From: SOJZ01 sp964556565 | Lineage (GTDB): Archaea > Thermoproteota > Bathyarchaeia > Bathyarchaeales > Bathyarchaeaceae | Assembly: GCA_964556565.1 (NCBI GenBank) | Contig: CAZKWF010000003.1 | Span: 1-55,116 of the forward strand | Reading direction: 5' to 3' | DNA: 55,116 nucleotides | Part shown: piece after piece, positions 1-8,842 of the stretch | Layout: each line of letters opens with the position of its first letter | Position numbering within the stretch: the first letter of the stretch is position 1 | Program-made: the position numbers and the translations under genes | Notes under the pieces: model-generated | What the model was told of the DNA's origin: nothing | The model's database searches: none | Seen by the model: only the letters and a program-made list of their open reading frames with translations

Positions 1-288
1 GACCCAGTCGCAGAGCTTTCTCTATCAGCCTTCGGATTTCTCGAAACCTTTACAATAGCCTTAGATTTGGCGTCTCAGTTTTCTATGGGGAAGCTTGTGG
101 CAGTTCTTGAAGGCGGATATAGCCCTAGCTTTCTTGGAAGGATGGCAACTGCAGCGGTTGCGAAGATGGCTGGGGTTTCATATAACCTTCATGATAAACG
201 TCCAGTGGCGAGTTCTAGAGTAAGGAAACGGGCCTTAGAAACTATAGAAGACGTTAAGAAGAGCCAATCATTGTTTTGGGATTTATGA
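1..288 (+). CDS. Histone deacetylase-family hydrolase, C-terminal end (partial)
   Basis: The reading frame is open from the first base, so only the last 95 residues are in the window. The visible part has the LEGGY segment that follows the last metal/active-site region in class II histone deacetylase/acetoin-utilisation (AcuC) and acetylpolyamine hydrolase proteins, preceded by a helix rich in Ala/Leu. These zinc enzymes remove acetyl groups from lysines or polyamines in the cytoplasm. The catalytic His/Asp residues lie upstream of the window, so activity cannot be judged. The protein ends in a short basic helix (about residues 75-95). The next gene is convergent, on the minus strand. Confidence 0.75.
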   Translation, partial: DPVAELSLSAFGFLETFTIALDLASQFSMGKLVAVLEGGYSPSFLGRMATAAVAKMAGVSYNLHDKRPVASSRVRKRALETIEDVKKSQSLFWDL

Positions 289-372
289 TTCTCATTTTAT
301 TAAGTATGACATGAAATAGAAACGCGTTTGACTTGCCACTATTTCTGAGAATAATCGAAAAGCGGAGCGATG

Positions 373-555
373 TTACTCGATGATTTCTATGGCGCCTTCG
401 GGGCACTGCACCTCGCATGCTCTGCAAATAAGGCATTCATCGAGGTTTACTACTTTAGATTTCTCATCTTTGATTTCTAATACCTCTACGGGACAAACGT
501 CAACGCATGTTCCGCATCCAGTGCATTTTTCTTCATCGATTTTGATCTCAACCAT
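373..555 (-). CDS. 2x[4Fe-4S] ferredoxin, 60 aa
   Basis: A small bacterial-type ferredoxin. Two complete CxxCxxCxxxCP motifs are seen: C11, C14, C17, C21 and C41, C44, C47, C51, each followed by proline. This is the pattern for two low-potential [4Fe-4S] clusters, so the protein should be a cytoplasmic electron carrier, or a detached electron-transfer subunit of an oxidoreductase. Length is normal for a minimal ferredoxin. The ATG start is close to the first cluster motif. It is a single gene between the deacetylase end and the large secreted protein, so its redox partner is not evident from context. Confidence 0.93.
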   Translation of the reverse strand: MVEIKIDEEKCTGCGTCVDVCPVEVLEIKDEKSKVVNLDECLICRACEVQCPEGAIEIIE

Positions 556-707
556 GAAGGATCAAGCTCCTTTGAGATTCTAATGAAATAAACAGTTATA
601 GATAAAAACGTTTTGCCTTTTCGCGTAGACTACCATGGAAAAACCGCAGTCACAAAAAAGAAGGAGCTATGAAACATTTTAACGTCAGTTCAGCAGCTTC
701 CAGCAGT

Positions 708-2504
708 TTAACTGATCTCTTCTCGAAGCCTCAGTAGAACCCCGTCAATCGTTGTTTTCGCCTTTTCTCTCCTGCGGTTATATTCTGCAATTTGCGTACG
801 ATAGGTTTCTGTGGAGAGTTCTCTATGTCGGTATCGAATTTCGATTCTTCGAATAGCAGCTTCCGCTCCTTCCAGCTCGGTTTCAGCAGCTTCAATCTGC
901 CTCATCGTATTTGCATAACGCGGGCCTGCCTTTCGTATTTTTTCTCGAAGACCAGTCAGATCCCGAGACAGAACAGAAACACGACTTTCTAACCCTCTTC
1001 TCCGCACCTTGTATCGGCGTCTGGAAATCTTCCTCTTCAGCACCTGTTGTTCCAACGATTCAAGATCCCCTAGTATCGTCCTCTTTTCTTTGTAAGAGTC
1101 AAAGAAGCTTTTCAAAACCTTTGTTGGAACAGGAATTATAGGAGCTGAAGGCAGCTTAGGAGCTCGCCAAAGAAAAACTACAGCGCATACAATGGCAATT
1201 AATACTCCCATCCACAATGTGGGGCGAAAAGAGGCCCAAAAAATAACGTATCTATATGTTAGCTCAAAATCAAGGTCGTGGAACGGTGTAACGTTGTAGA
1301 AAGTAAAGACTATCGTTTCTTGAAAAACGCCTTTTTCAACGCTTTGCGGTTTTGGATGACACGCATCCAGCTGAGATTCTGCACCCTCAGGTAGACCTAT
1401 GGTCACGGTTAAATCACTTATCTTCCAATCAAAACCTTCAAAGAAGCTGAAAGTCAGGACAAAATCGCGCCAACTATCTTGCCTAATGTAGATTTCTCGT
1501 GGAAGTCGGTAACTCACTGTGAACCTTGCAGACATTTTATGGTCTATGTATTTGTAGATCGTCGCGTTTCCTTCTCCCACATCTACTTCAAGGTCCTCTG
1601 ACGCATCTCGTGCAGATACATCGTAGGCGCCTTGAGGCAGATGAACTACTGGGAGGTAACTCCCGCCTTCATTAGTCAAATAGTAAGAGTCTGATAAAAG
1701 AGCGTGACCCCACTCGTCCAACACTATATCTCGCTTTACTTCATCGACGCTGATCAGATGCAAGGTGTAGTCGGTAAGGGCGTAAAATTCCAACCATGCT
1801 GACTCGTATGAAAAGCTTTCAAGAGGGCTCTCAGTGTGATTCAGTATCTGATGCGAATCATGTGTTGTCGTGTCGAAATCGAGTCCATTAGTTTCAAAAG
1901 AACTTGCAGTGTAGTTAGCACCGTGTGGTAGGATAATGGTCACGTTGCATGTAGACATGTCTTGAGTGATGCTGGGGTACGAGGGGAAGTCAACAGTGAA
2001 GAAGACTTCCTCTTCGCCATTTGCCGCGAAAACTTCTGAGGAAACAAGGTTTGAGAAAGCAAAAACTACCGTGAAGTTGTATGATCCTCTGTCGCCTATG
2101 TTAATGCCAGATTCGGGAAAGAGCACTTTTACTCCGTAAAAGCCGATTCTACCTAATCCAACGTCAAGTGCTACCTCCAATCGTTCATCAGGATTCGAGG
2201 CGTCATAAGCAAAGCAATGATCAAGGTTAGACCTGTATTCGAAAGGAAAGCCTATTGAGAAATTCTGGAGCGGTTCTATGTTTTGTCCCTGTTCTGTAGA
2301 TAGTCTGATTGTGTCGTTGATGACAACAAGTCCGCCGTCTCTGATCTGTACCGTATGATCTGCTTGGATATCTGCAGAGGATGAAGTGTCTGTTTGGGCA
2401 CTAACCGTTAATATGTTGATGCATGATGGTAGGGCTAGTGAGAGGAGAAGAGAAAACATGAATAGGAGTATTGGCAAGGGGGTTCTTTTCAAGTTGGACA
2501 CCAA
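708..2504 (-). CDS. Secreted, membrane-anchored protein with cytoplasmic coiled-coil tail
   Basis: I do not recognise a named family. The 598 residues begin with a signal peptide or signal anchor (about 8-35), then a beta-rich extracellular region to about 425, one transmembrane helix (about 429-446), and a strongly charged tail of about 150 residues predicted as coiled coil (about 470-598). The ectodomain has eight N-X-S/T sequons (for example NDT, NFS, NFT, NVT, NYT, NHT, NAT), so it is a plausible substrate for surface N-glycosylation. The arrangement, outside domain plus cytoplasmic coiled coil, suggests a surface structural or sensing protein. Start is TTG at 2504, with GTG three bases later as an alternative. 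Confidence 0.8.
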   Translation of the reverse strand: MVSNLKRTPLPILLFMFSLLLSLALPSCINILTVSAQTDTSSSADIQADHTVQIRDGGLVVINDTIRLSTEQGQNIEPLQNFSIGFPFEYRSNLDHCFAYDASNPDERLEVALDVGLGRIGFYGVKVLFPESGINIGDRGSYNFTVVFAFSNLVSSEVFAANGEEEVFFTVDFPSYPSITQDMSTCNVTIILPHGANYTASSFETNGLDFDTTTHDSHQILNHTESPLESFSYESAWLEFYALTDYTLHLISVDEVKRDIVLDEWGHALLSDSYYLTNEGGSYLPVVHLPQGAYDVSARDASEDLEVDVGEGNATIYKYIDHKMSARFTVSYRLPREIYIRQDSWRDFVLTFSFFEGFDWKISDLTVTIGLPEGAESQLDACHPKPQSVEKGVFQETIVFTFYNVTPFHDLDFELTYRYVIFWASFRPTLWMGVLIAIVCAVVFLWRAPKLPSAPIIPVPTKVLKSFFDSYKEKRTILGDLESLEQQVLKRKISRRRYKVRRRGLESRVSVLSRDLTGLREKIRKAGPRYANTMRQIEAAETELEGAEAAIRRIEIRYRHRELSTETYRTQIAEYNRRREKAKTTIDGVLLRLREEIS

Positions 2505-2841
2505 TTAGCCGTTAAGTGTTTTTCATTTTAGCTTTGCGTACCTATTATTGATCACCTTTATTTACTTTTATTAGAAAATCGGTTAACCTCTTATCTTTTA
2601 ACTCGGCACATTGTTTTTACTCTTCATGTCAAGCCTGCTCCGATAGCTTGTTCAAGGCATTGATCTATCGAATTTCAATGTTTTCATGCTTCAAATCTTT
2701 TTCATGGCTATTGGTCCAGTATGAGAAAGGGGTCGAGACACCTTTTGCTAGCCGTTAGATAGTAGTGCCTTAAAAGAAAATATTTTTCCAGAAGGTTACG
2801 GAGTTCTCTTTGTCTTTTTGATTGCACATTACTTATTTGGA
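2505..2841. other. 337-bp AT-rich gap, no gene seen
   Basis: No convincing reading frame. It holds the upstream region of the secreted protein; an AT-rich stretch near 2560-2572 (minus strand AGTAAATAAAGG) could be its TATA box. Nothing else stands out. Confidence 0.5.
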
Positions 2842-3141
2842 TTAGCTGATCTTGAAGCATGCTTTTTTGAGATAATAGTCTTCTTCTTTCTTCGGTCCGA
2901 AGCTTCTTACGCCTTTCTCCTTAAGTTGTTTTCTAAGTCTTTGAGCATACTGGCGACTGATTTCTCTCCTCTTTTCTAGGTAAGCAATTATTTCTTTCGC
3001 TTGTTGCTCGGTGTCGCATCGACGAATGTAATCAATTACGTCTGGTGTGTAGCTGACAAACTTGCTTGAAGATGCTTTTTCTCCAGTTTGGATATCTGAT
3101 CGAACCGAGTTTATTGCTATTCTAGCTTCTTCAGTGTTCAT
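2842..3141 (-). CDS. Hypothetical protein, 99 aa, charged helical
   Basis: No recognised domain. The sequence is highly charged and helical, with a basic Arg/Lys-rich second half (about residues 55-90) and no signal peptide or membrane segment. It starts with ATG, and codon usage resembles the neighbours. It might bind nucleic acid or a protein partner, but nothing in the sequence proves this. Flanked by gaps of 337 bp and about 200 bp, so it is probably transcribed alone. Confidence 0.6.
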   Translation of the reverse strand: MNTEEARIAINSVRSDIQTGEKASSSKFVSYTPDVIDYIRRCDTEQQAKEIIAYLEKRREISRQYAQRLRKQLKEKGVRSFGPKKEEDYYLKKACFKIS

Positions 3142-3343
3142 TTCTTTGGCTAGTGAGGAAACATTTTTCTGAATCGTTCCTTGTCCATCGGCATCTGAGT
3201 GAACACCTTTGTGTCATGCACTAAATTCGTGTGACTGTTGCTATCTTGGTTGTGGCTATTCAATATATCTTATGAAACAACGCCTATTTAAGATCGTGTG
3301 AAATGTTTCTCCTTGCTTTCCAGTCAGGCATCAGTTGAGTCAG

Positions 3344-4186
3344 CTAAGGCGTTACAAGGATTAAGTGGAGGATATTCCATATGATGTCTCCGAAAAGAAG
3401 GGCTACTATCAATCCTGTGGTGATAAAAACGAGCATGGGCAAGCCCGGTGTCACCCATACATCGCCTTGAAGTTTACGTTCGCGCTTGGCGTTCAATACC
3501 CTATCAACAATCTGTTTTCTGTCCTCATCCTTCGGGAATACAAGCAATTTTCTTTCATTTTCTCCAGTTTCAGTTGTGTAGATGTCTTCAAGCGGATATA
3601 GGTGGCCTACTTTTTCAAGTTTCGTGATATTCACTTTGTAGCCGCAAAGAAGTGCAAGAATCTTTCGACCAACCGATTCGCTTTCAAACCCTTCAAAGAG
3701 TTTTCTCCCGGTTTTGTACTTCCAAAGGTAATTGCGGATAAGGGCGTAAAATGCACTAGATGCCGCCAAAAGAACACCGTTGCAGAACACGGTGATCGGG
3801 AAAAGCTGATAACCAAAGCTTAACAATGGTTGGAGAAGGTTTGTGGGATAAGAAGGTAAGGCGAGAGATAAGCAGATTAGTGCTTTGGCATCTGCTCCTC
3901 CAAAAGCTCCAACGTAGAAGAGAGTTACAGACATAACCGAAGTTAGTGCGAAAGATAGAACATAGGTATACAGAAGTTGTGGATCAAAGGACATAAAGAA
4001 TTGCAAAGAAGTCAATGCGAGGGCTATAGGTGCAAAAACTGCCCATACTCTATTACTTACTTCCCGGGTCTTAAGATCACTCCAGGACGCGTATGCTAAA
4101 AAAATCAAAGAGATAAGAACTCTAAGACCATCGAGCAATTCATTCATTTCCGTATCACATGATTTCAGTGATATCGTGAGTTGCAT
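3344..4186 (-). CDS. Archaeal prepilin/preflagellin peptidase (A24 aspartic protease)
   Basis: A polytopic membrane protease of the type IV prepilin peptidase/FlaK-PibD-EppA family. The two catalytic aspartates are visible: D37 in SWSDLKTREVSN and D99 in the GGADAK motif, both at cytoplasmic ends of membrane helices. Helices lie at about 20-36, 47-64, 72-95, 100-150, and a C-terminal helix near 255-275. A loop of about 90 residues (about 155-245) between helices 5 and 6 is longer than in minimal FlaK. The enzyme cleaves class III signal peptides, and the next gene downstream encodes such a substrate. M14 (4147) is a good alternative start. Confidence 0.9.
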   Translation of the reverse strand: MQLTISLKSCDTEMNELLDGLRVLISLIFLAYASWSDLKTREVSNRVWAVFAPIALALTSLQFFMSFDPQLLYTYVLSFALTSVMSVTLFYVGAFGGADAKALICLSLALPSYPTNLLQPLLSFGYQLFPITVFCNGVLLAASSAFYALIRNYLWKYKTGRKLFEGFESESVGRKILALLCGYKVNITKLEKVGHLYPLEDIYTTETGENERKLLVFPKDEDRKQIVDRVLNAKRERKLQGDVWVTPGLPMLVFITTGLIVALLFGDIIWNILHLILVTP

Positions 4187-4326
4187 TTAAAAATGAACCG
4201 TTTCGCGACAAACAGAAAAGCTAGAAGTTCTCTTTCTGGACATTTGCAATTTGTTGTAGCCGTTGAACAGCAAGCTATGAATTCAGCGTAAGCATGTGTC
4301 AGATACTTGAGAACTTTCTGGGTTTT

Positions 4327-4776
4327 CTAAGATGCTGGAGATGTTTTGTGGAATTCGCAATCAGCTCCGACTTCTGGGTGGATTTTGAAGTAGTATTCCG
4401 TGCTGGCAACCCATGTGTAGGTGACTACGACTTTGATTGTTCCATGAGAGGTTATGATTTTTGATGCGGGGTCATAAGTCACAGACCCTTGCAGGTTAAG
4501 ATTTGTAGCCGAAGTGCCAATGTAAACAGAATCGATTTTGCCATCAGCCGTTCCTTGATTTGTCAAATAAACTGTGATTGTGTTTGCTGTGCTATTCCAA
4601 GATGTAGTGATTTCGCGAAGTTGAACATCTTGTCCAGTGACGTTTGTTGTGAAAGTTATGACCCACGCATAGGTAATGACTATTGCTGCGACAGCGATGA
4701 CTATCAACAGAAGTGTTGCAAGAATAGGTGATATTCCCTTCTTTGATCTTAGCATTTTGAGCAAGCGTATTTTCAC
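4327..4776 (-). CDS. Archaeal type IV pilin-like protein with class III signal peptide
   Basis: The N-terminus reads as a basic leader, then SKKGISPILATLLL and a hydrophobic helix (about residues 14-38). This is the classic archaeal pilin/archaellin N-terminal domain: the prepilin peptidase cuts after the glycine (G14) and the helix packs into the filament core. The remaining roughly 110 residues form a beta-rich head with two sequons (NVT, NST). Only one pilin gene is present and no assembly ATPase is in the window. The prepilin peptidase lies immediately upstream on the same strand, 140 bp away, which supports an enzyme-substrate pair. Confidence 0.9.
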   Translation of the reverse strand: MKIRLLKMLRSKKGISPILATLLLIVIAVAAIVITYAWVITFTTNVTGQDVQLREITTSWNSTANTITVYLTNQGTADGKIDSVYIGTSATNLNLQGSVTYDPASKIITSHGTIKVVVTYTWVASTEYYFKIHPEVGADCEFHKTSPAS

Positions 4777-4883
4777 CTCTGACTAAGCATTTCTGGGCGC
4801 TGACATATTTAACATGTATGAATCTGAGGTACGTATTGATAAATACACTACCTAACATAGAAAACATGCTTTTCTTCTTTATC

Positions 4884-5261
4884 CTATTTTTCTGCTTTCA
4901 CCAAACTCTGTTTCTTGCTGATTACGCTCTCTTGGGCTTGCTTCACATAGTCAGCAAATTCAAAACCCTTCTTCTCCTCAAAATTCAGGTTTAGCCTATC
5001 ACACAATTCTCTGAGTATAAACTCCTGAATGATTTCTGCTCCGGGACCAAAAATGCCGTTTAACGCTCGAGCGAATTCCCCAGGCTCTTCAGGAATGTCC
5101 TTTTTTTTCAGCTGGAATTTTCTCTTAAGATGATAGTATACAGCCTTTTTAGGGGTCTCCCCTAAGGTGAGCAAACCGCAGTCCACCGCTCTGAGCAATG
5201 TCCTCTGGAAATCCAACTTAGCTGCCCCTAATTCTCTAACAATCAACTGGAATAGGCACAC
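4884..5261 (-). CDS. Small helical protein, paralogue of the kinase-linked protein at 33547-33912
   Basis: Its last 60 residues match the protein at 33547-33912: both have a G-x-G-A-x-(I/V)-I-x-x-x-I-L-(R/K)-x-L-C segment followed by L-x-(F/Y)-E-E-K-x-G-(F/Y)-x-F-(S/A)-D-Y. The fold resembles the small archaeal output/input domains described for archaeal two-component proteins (NitrOD5-like), but I cannot assign it firmly. The reading frame is as long as it can be: a TAA lies directly before the GTG at 5261. Neighbouring a pilin suggests control of surface structures, which is an inference. Confidence 0.6.
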   Translation of the reverse strand: MCLFQLIVRELGAAKLDFQRTLLRAVDCGLLTLGETPKKAVYYHLKRKFQLKKKDIPEEPGEFARALNGIFGPGAEIIQEFILRELCDRLNLNFEEKKGFEFADYVKQAQESVISKKQSLVKAEK

Positions 5262-5906
5262 TTAAGATGCCCATTGTCGAGATCCCAAGTCTCAATATAC
5301 ACCGTAGCTTATACAAGCCTTACAAGTCCTTTTCTGGGAAATCATCTATTATGGAAATGGTTTGGGAACTCCATGAATAAATCTTATGAATCGTTAGTAT
5401 AGATTTTGACTCTTATTTCCCAGGTTCATCAAGCAACAATTCGCCTAAGCCTCCATTTTTTTAAAGTACTCTCTGTGAAGAACATGCAAAAATTTCTATT
5501 CACTTTTTCATTCTTTAGGTGATTTCAAACGTTATAACGTATTGAGAGTAAGTTGACATGTCTGGAACAAGAATTTCGAGATAAACGTGGGCGTATGATT
5601 TTCCACTTGTGTTTACTTGGAGGTGTTCATGCTCATGTATATGGTTGCAGATCCTGCTAAACCATCCAGTTCTCCCAAGCGATTTCGCTGTAATCCTCAT
5701 GCACATAAAGTGCGACGGCTTAGTGTATCTAATAGATTTATCTCCTTTTCATTTTTAATAAAAAGAGCCAAGATTCGCCGCTCTTGCCAAAATGATAGAT
5801 TCTGCTGCTAAATTGTGCTACTTGTGATTGACACTTAAACTCAAAACAATAGCTAGACAACAGCTTGTACTAGTCTGACGATTTTTTATAGCAAGGACAG
5901 CTGGTC
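5262..5906. other. 645-bp gap with at most one doubtful small frame
   Basis: Mostly AT-rich and without clear genes. The only frame worth recording is on the minus strand at 5515-5706 (63 aa from ATG at 5706, open upstream to about 5748). Its second half looks strand-rich and protein-like, and a GGAG lies near 5745, but no normal start sits at the right distance from it. It could be a small or decayed gene. Confidence 0.3.
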
Positions 5907-6641
5907 TTAGTCCTTTTTGGGACGCTCTTTCGTTGAGCTTTTTTGTTTTGTTGTCCACGCGATTTTGAAACCGTCTTTGTCAATATGGCATTCGTGGATC
6001 TCTTTCGTGTGATCTGTTCCTCGCATTTTTAATATCTTCAATCTTCTTCGTAACGTGGTTTTTTTATCATAAAAAGTCTCGAGGAGAATTATCCCATCTA
6101 CTAGGAACTCCGCTCCTCCCCGTCCAAACGATTCAGACCCCCACGGCTTATCTACAATCAACAGGGATACACAGTTTTTCTCCTTAAGAAACTTGTATAA
6201 TAAATGAAGTAAAACACGGGCGCCGATCGGGTCCTTCAGGGCCATGAATAAAGCCGTAGAAGAATCTATAACTAGTCGATTAACGTTTAGTGTGGTAACT
6301 ATTTCTAAGATTTTGTTGATGTTGTCTTGTAGCCCCTCCTCCTGTGTAGTGGACAAATCTAGAAATGAAACTTTTCCCTCTTTTTCAAGTTGATTAAAGT
6401 CCCATCCAAACGTTAACATGTTGCGTAAGAAGGCTTTCTTCGTTTCGGCGAAGCAAATGTAAGCGCCAACCGCTCCATACTTTCTTGCTCCCATATACAA
6501 GTACTGAGCTGCCAGCGTGCTTTTGCCTGCTCCAGGGGGTCCAACTAAAAGGACTAAGCTCTCCGTTGGAAAACCACCCTCAATCAACCTGTCAAGACCT
6601 GGAATCCCTGTTGAAACACGCGATACACTCATTGTAAACAC
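5907..6641 (-). CDS. KaiC/RadA-like ATPase, single domain
   Basis: A RecA-fold ATPase of the archaeal KaiC-like group. Visible: an N-terminal TGIPGLDRLIEGG entry motif, Walker A GPPGAGKST (34-42), a glutamate-bearing strand FAET (about 65-68), and a Walker B-like RLVIDS strand (about 123-128). One domain of 244 residues is the usual archaeal size; cyanobacterial KaiC has two. Such proteins often act as ATP-driven switches in archaeal signalling and motility. The upstream gene on the same strand (43 bp away) encodes a membrane protein with a winged helix, so the two probably act together. The start is GTG at 6641 or ATG (M4) at 6632. Confidence 0.88.
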   Translation of the reverse strand: MFTMSVSRVSTGIPGLDRLIEGGFPTESLVLLVGPPGAGKSTLAAQYLYMGARKYGAVGAYICFAETKKAFLRNMLTFGWDFNQLEKEGKVSFLDLSTTQEEGLQDNINKILEIVTTLNVNRLVIDSSTALFMALKDPIGARVLLHLLYKFLKEKNCVSLLIVDKPWGSESFGRGGAEFLVDGIILLETFYDKKTTLRRRLKILKMRGTDHTKEIHECHIDKDGFKIAWTTKQKSSTKERPKKD

Positions 6642-6684
6642 CGAGTTGATCGTATCATTATTGCAGGAGGACTACAGATCATTT

Positions 6685-7269
6685 TCAATCCCAATCAGGA
6701 ACCATTTTCTTAATCCCAGTTTTGGTTAGTTTTAGGTCATGATTTATGTATCCTTTCCTATTTAGGTTGGCTATTGTTGTCTCCACTTGTCCTGGGTCCA
6801 TGAGAAGTCTCAGGCTAATCTCATAAACACTTTTTCCTCCAGCGAAGAGCTTAAGAACATCGAACTCTCTCGTGTCTTTTGTTACAGATTTTCTCTTAGC
6901 TTTTGGAGGCTCACCCTCTTTTGACCTTTGTAGACACGTTTGAAGATGGGTGAAAATCTTCTGCTTGATCTTCTCAGCAGAAGCGCCCACAGGGGTGGGA
7001 CCCTCAGTTTTTGGGATACCCTCTGAGATGGGTTTAGCCTCACCAGGGAATCTTCGAGTTAAGTGTTTTCTAACGGTGTAGGCCATTGATGCAACCAGAC
7101 CAGATACGAAGGGTCGAGGGAAGATCGCTGTCACAATATCCCACTGGAGACTCATCTTGATTATGTAACCAACCAAAATTATGACATATAGTGCTGATAT
7201 GATTAATCCAAATATCAGACAGAAGTCGCAGATGGTCAAAATATGTGTGAGTTTCAATATTAACCCCAT
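6685..7269 (-). CDS. Membrane-anchored winged-helix protein
   Basis: Two hydrophobic segments near the N-terminus (about 8-37 and a weaker one at 45-65) anchor the protein. A charged linker follows (about 70-125), then a winged-helix domain at about 128-194 with the pattern DVLKLFAGGKSVYEISLRLL...VETTIANLNRKGYI...LTKTGIKKM, typical of MarR/DUF-type archaeal helix-turn-helix regulators. It ends 43 bp before the KaiC-like gene, which suggests co-transcription. A DNA-binding domain on a membrane anchor may link envelope state to transcription, with the KaiC-like ATPase as a partner; the role is inferred. Confidence 0.75.
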   Translation of the reverse strand: MGLILKLTHILTICDFCLIFGLIISALYVIILVGYIIKMSLQWDIVTAIFPRPFVSGLVASMAYTVRKHLTRRFPGEAKPISEGIPKTEGPTPVGASAEKIKQKIFTHLQTCLQRSKEGEPPKAKRKSVTKDTREFDVLKLFAGGKSVYEISLRLLMDPGQVETTIANLNRKGYINHDLKLTKTGIKKMVPDWD

Positions 7270-7401
7270 ATCTTTAGTTTAAAGTCTTACGATACAAGCT
7301 TTTGCTTCGTGAATAAAAGGTTTGTTAATCAGAACTCAGTAAAAGAGCCGTCAAAGGAAGTTGACATTAAGGAGCAGAGCAAATCATCAGTAGTTTACAG
7401 G

Positions 7402-7632
7402 TTAGTCCTTCCGTGTTATGAGAAATAGGCCAGTCAAAAATGCTATCACTGCGTATATGAAGCAAAGATAAAGGTAGTAAAAATGTAATGCCCTATCCCA
7501 ACTTGTGTAATATGTCAAAAAACCGATAATTCGGATAATATGCCCGTCGTTCCAGACTAGGAATGGATAAAGCGCTGCCATCAAAACAAGGAGAAGACCC
7601 ATCGCTCTTTTAATGGTTAGCTTTCTGTACAT
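7402..7632 (-). CDS. Small membrane protein, 76 aa, two to three helices
   Basis: Hydrophobic stretches at about residues 10-25, 33-42 and 50-71 suggest two or three transmembrane helices, ending in a basic tail (TRKD). No family is recognised. The ATG start at 7632 has a GTGAGAAC-like purine run upstream. It sits directly before the glycan cluster on the same strand, but 7402 lies 130 bp after the winged-helix gene start and 43 bp separate it from the first GT stop, so it may be the last gene of the glycan operon. Confidence 0.6.
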   Translation of the reverse strand: MYRKLTIKRAMGLLLVLMAALYPFLVWNDGHIIRIIGFLTYYTSWDRALHFYYLYLCFIYAVIAFLTGLFLITRKD

Positions 7633-7674
7633 GTTCTCACCTCATCGTCTATCCATAAAGCTCCTTTGTTCATA

Positions 7675-8820
7675 TTAGGTTTGTCTAACAATCTGCTCAT
7701 AGAGCCTTAATGTCCTTTCAACGATAATATTCCAGCCGAAATTCTTTGCAATCCTCTCCCTGACCCTACTGCCTAGTTCACTCGCAAAGCTCTCATCGGT
7801 TAGTAGTTGAGAGATTTTTGCTGCAAAATCCTTTTCATCTCCTGGTCTTGCAAGCAAACAAGCGTCTCCCAAAACCTCGGGAACCCCGCCAACATTACTA
7901 GCAACAATCGGTTTGCCCATACTACCAGCTTCTAAAGCTACGAGTGGGCAGGGATCAAACAAGCTTGGAATGACCGCAACATCACATGCAGCATAAAATT
8001 GAAGGAGTTTCTCAAGGGAGACAAGCCCTACTAAGTGGACGTTCGGTAAGTCTTCAGCTACCTTCACATAGTCCCTCCACTGCCTAGAAGGTCCTATGAT
8101 GACGAAATTAATGTTATGACAAATTTGAGCTGCTCTAAGCAACGTCATTATCCCCTTACTTTTACTTAGCCGACCAACGAAAAGGACGAACTCTCCAAAC
8201 TCATCTTTAACTTCTGAGCCGTCAACCTGTGGGTTGAACCGTGAGAGATCAACTCCATTAGGTATGATTACTGCTTTATTTTGTCGGTAGTACCGTTGCA
8301 CGGCCCTTGCCATATACGAGGACACTCCGATGGCTAGATCTACGTGCCGAAAACCGAGGAGCTCAGCCATGCCATGGCTTAACCAGTAAGTCTTTGTCAG
8401 GCTGGACGCGTATTTCCACTCTAAAAATCCGAGACCATGGATCGTTGCAACCGTAGGTTTGTCAAAGCCGGATAGGGCGAAGCTTGGCTCATGGAGGTGA
8501 ACGATATCGGGCTCCAACTCTTTCGCTTTAGATGTGATTTCTTTTGCGAAACGCAGATCGTACGCAGGGGTTTTCCAGAGGAAAGAGCGTGGCGGGTTAA
8601 AGGGAATTCTGTGAACATGTACCCCTTCAATCGTCTCTTCTGGTGGAAGATCCGTGATTTCTGGCAGTCTTTGGCCCTTTGCTTCACCATAAACTATTTT
8701 TGATGTGATGATATGGATGTCTAGCCCAGATTTTGCCATTCTTCGATAAATCTCGTACATATGAGATATTACGCTGTCTCTAGAGGGCAGGAAATGGTCA
8801 TTCACTGCAACAATCTTCAT
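7675..8820 (-). CDS. GT4-family glycosyltransferase
   Basis: A GT-B fold retaining glycosyltransferase. The N-terminal half starts with KIVAVNDHFLP and holds the acceptor domain; the C-terminal half has FVGRLSKSKG, and the nucleotide-sugar site FDPCPLVALE with GGVPE. The usual E-x7-E pair is D289-x7-E297 here: the first glutamate is replaced by aspartate. The sugar and acceptor cannot be read from sequence. It is the last large gene of a minus-strand cluster and lies 22 bp after the stop-to-start gap of the next GT4 gene, so it is probably in the same transcript. Confidence 0.9.
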   Translation of the reverse strand: MKIVAVNDHFLPSRDSVISHMYEIYRRMAKSGLDIHIITSKIVYGEAKGQRLPEITDLPPEETIEGVHVHRIPFNPPRSFLWKTPAYDLRFAKEITSKAKELEPDIVHLHEPSFALSGFDKPTVATIHGLGFLEWKYASSLTKTYWLSHGMAELLGFRHVDLAIGVSSYMARAVQRYYRQNKAVIIPNGVDLSRFNPQVDGSEVKDEFGEFVLFVGRLSKSKGIMTLLRAAQICHNINFVIIGPSRQWRDYVKVAEDLPNVHLVGLVSLEKLLQFYAACDVAVIPSLFDPCPLVALEAGSMGKPIVASNVGGVPEVLGDACLLARPGDEKDFAAKISQLLTDESFASELGSRVRERIAKNFGWNIIVERTLRLYEQIVRQT

Positions 8821-8842
8821 TTTTGTTCGCCTTATTCTGTTT

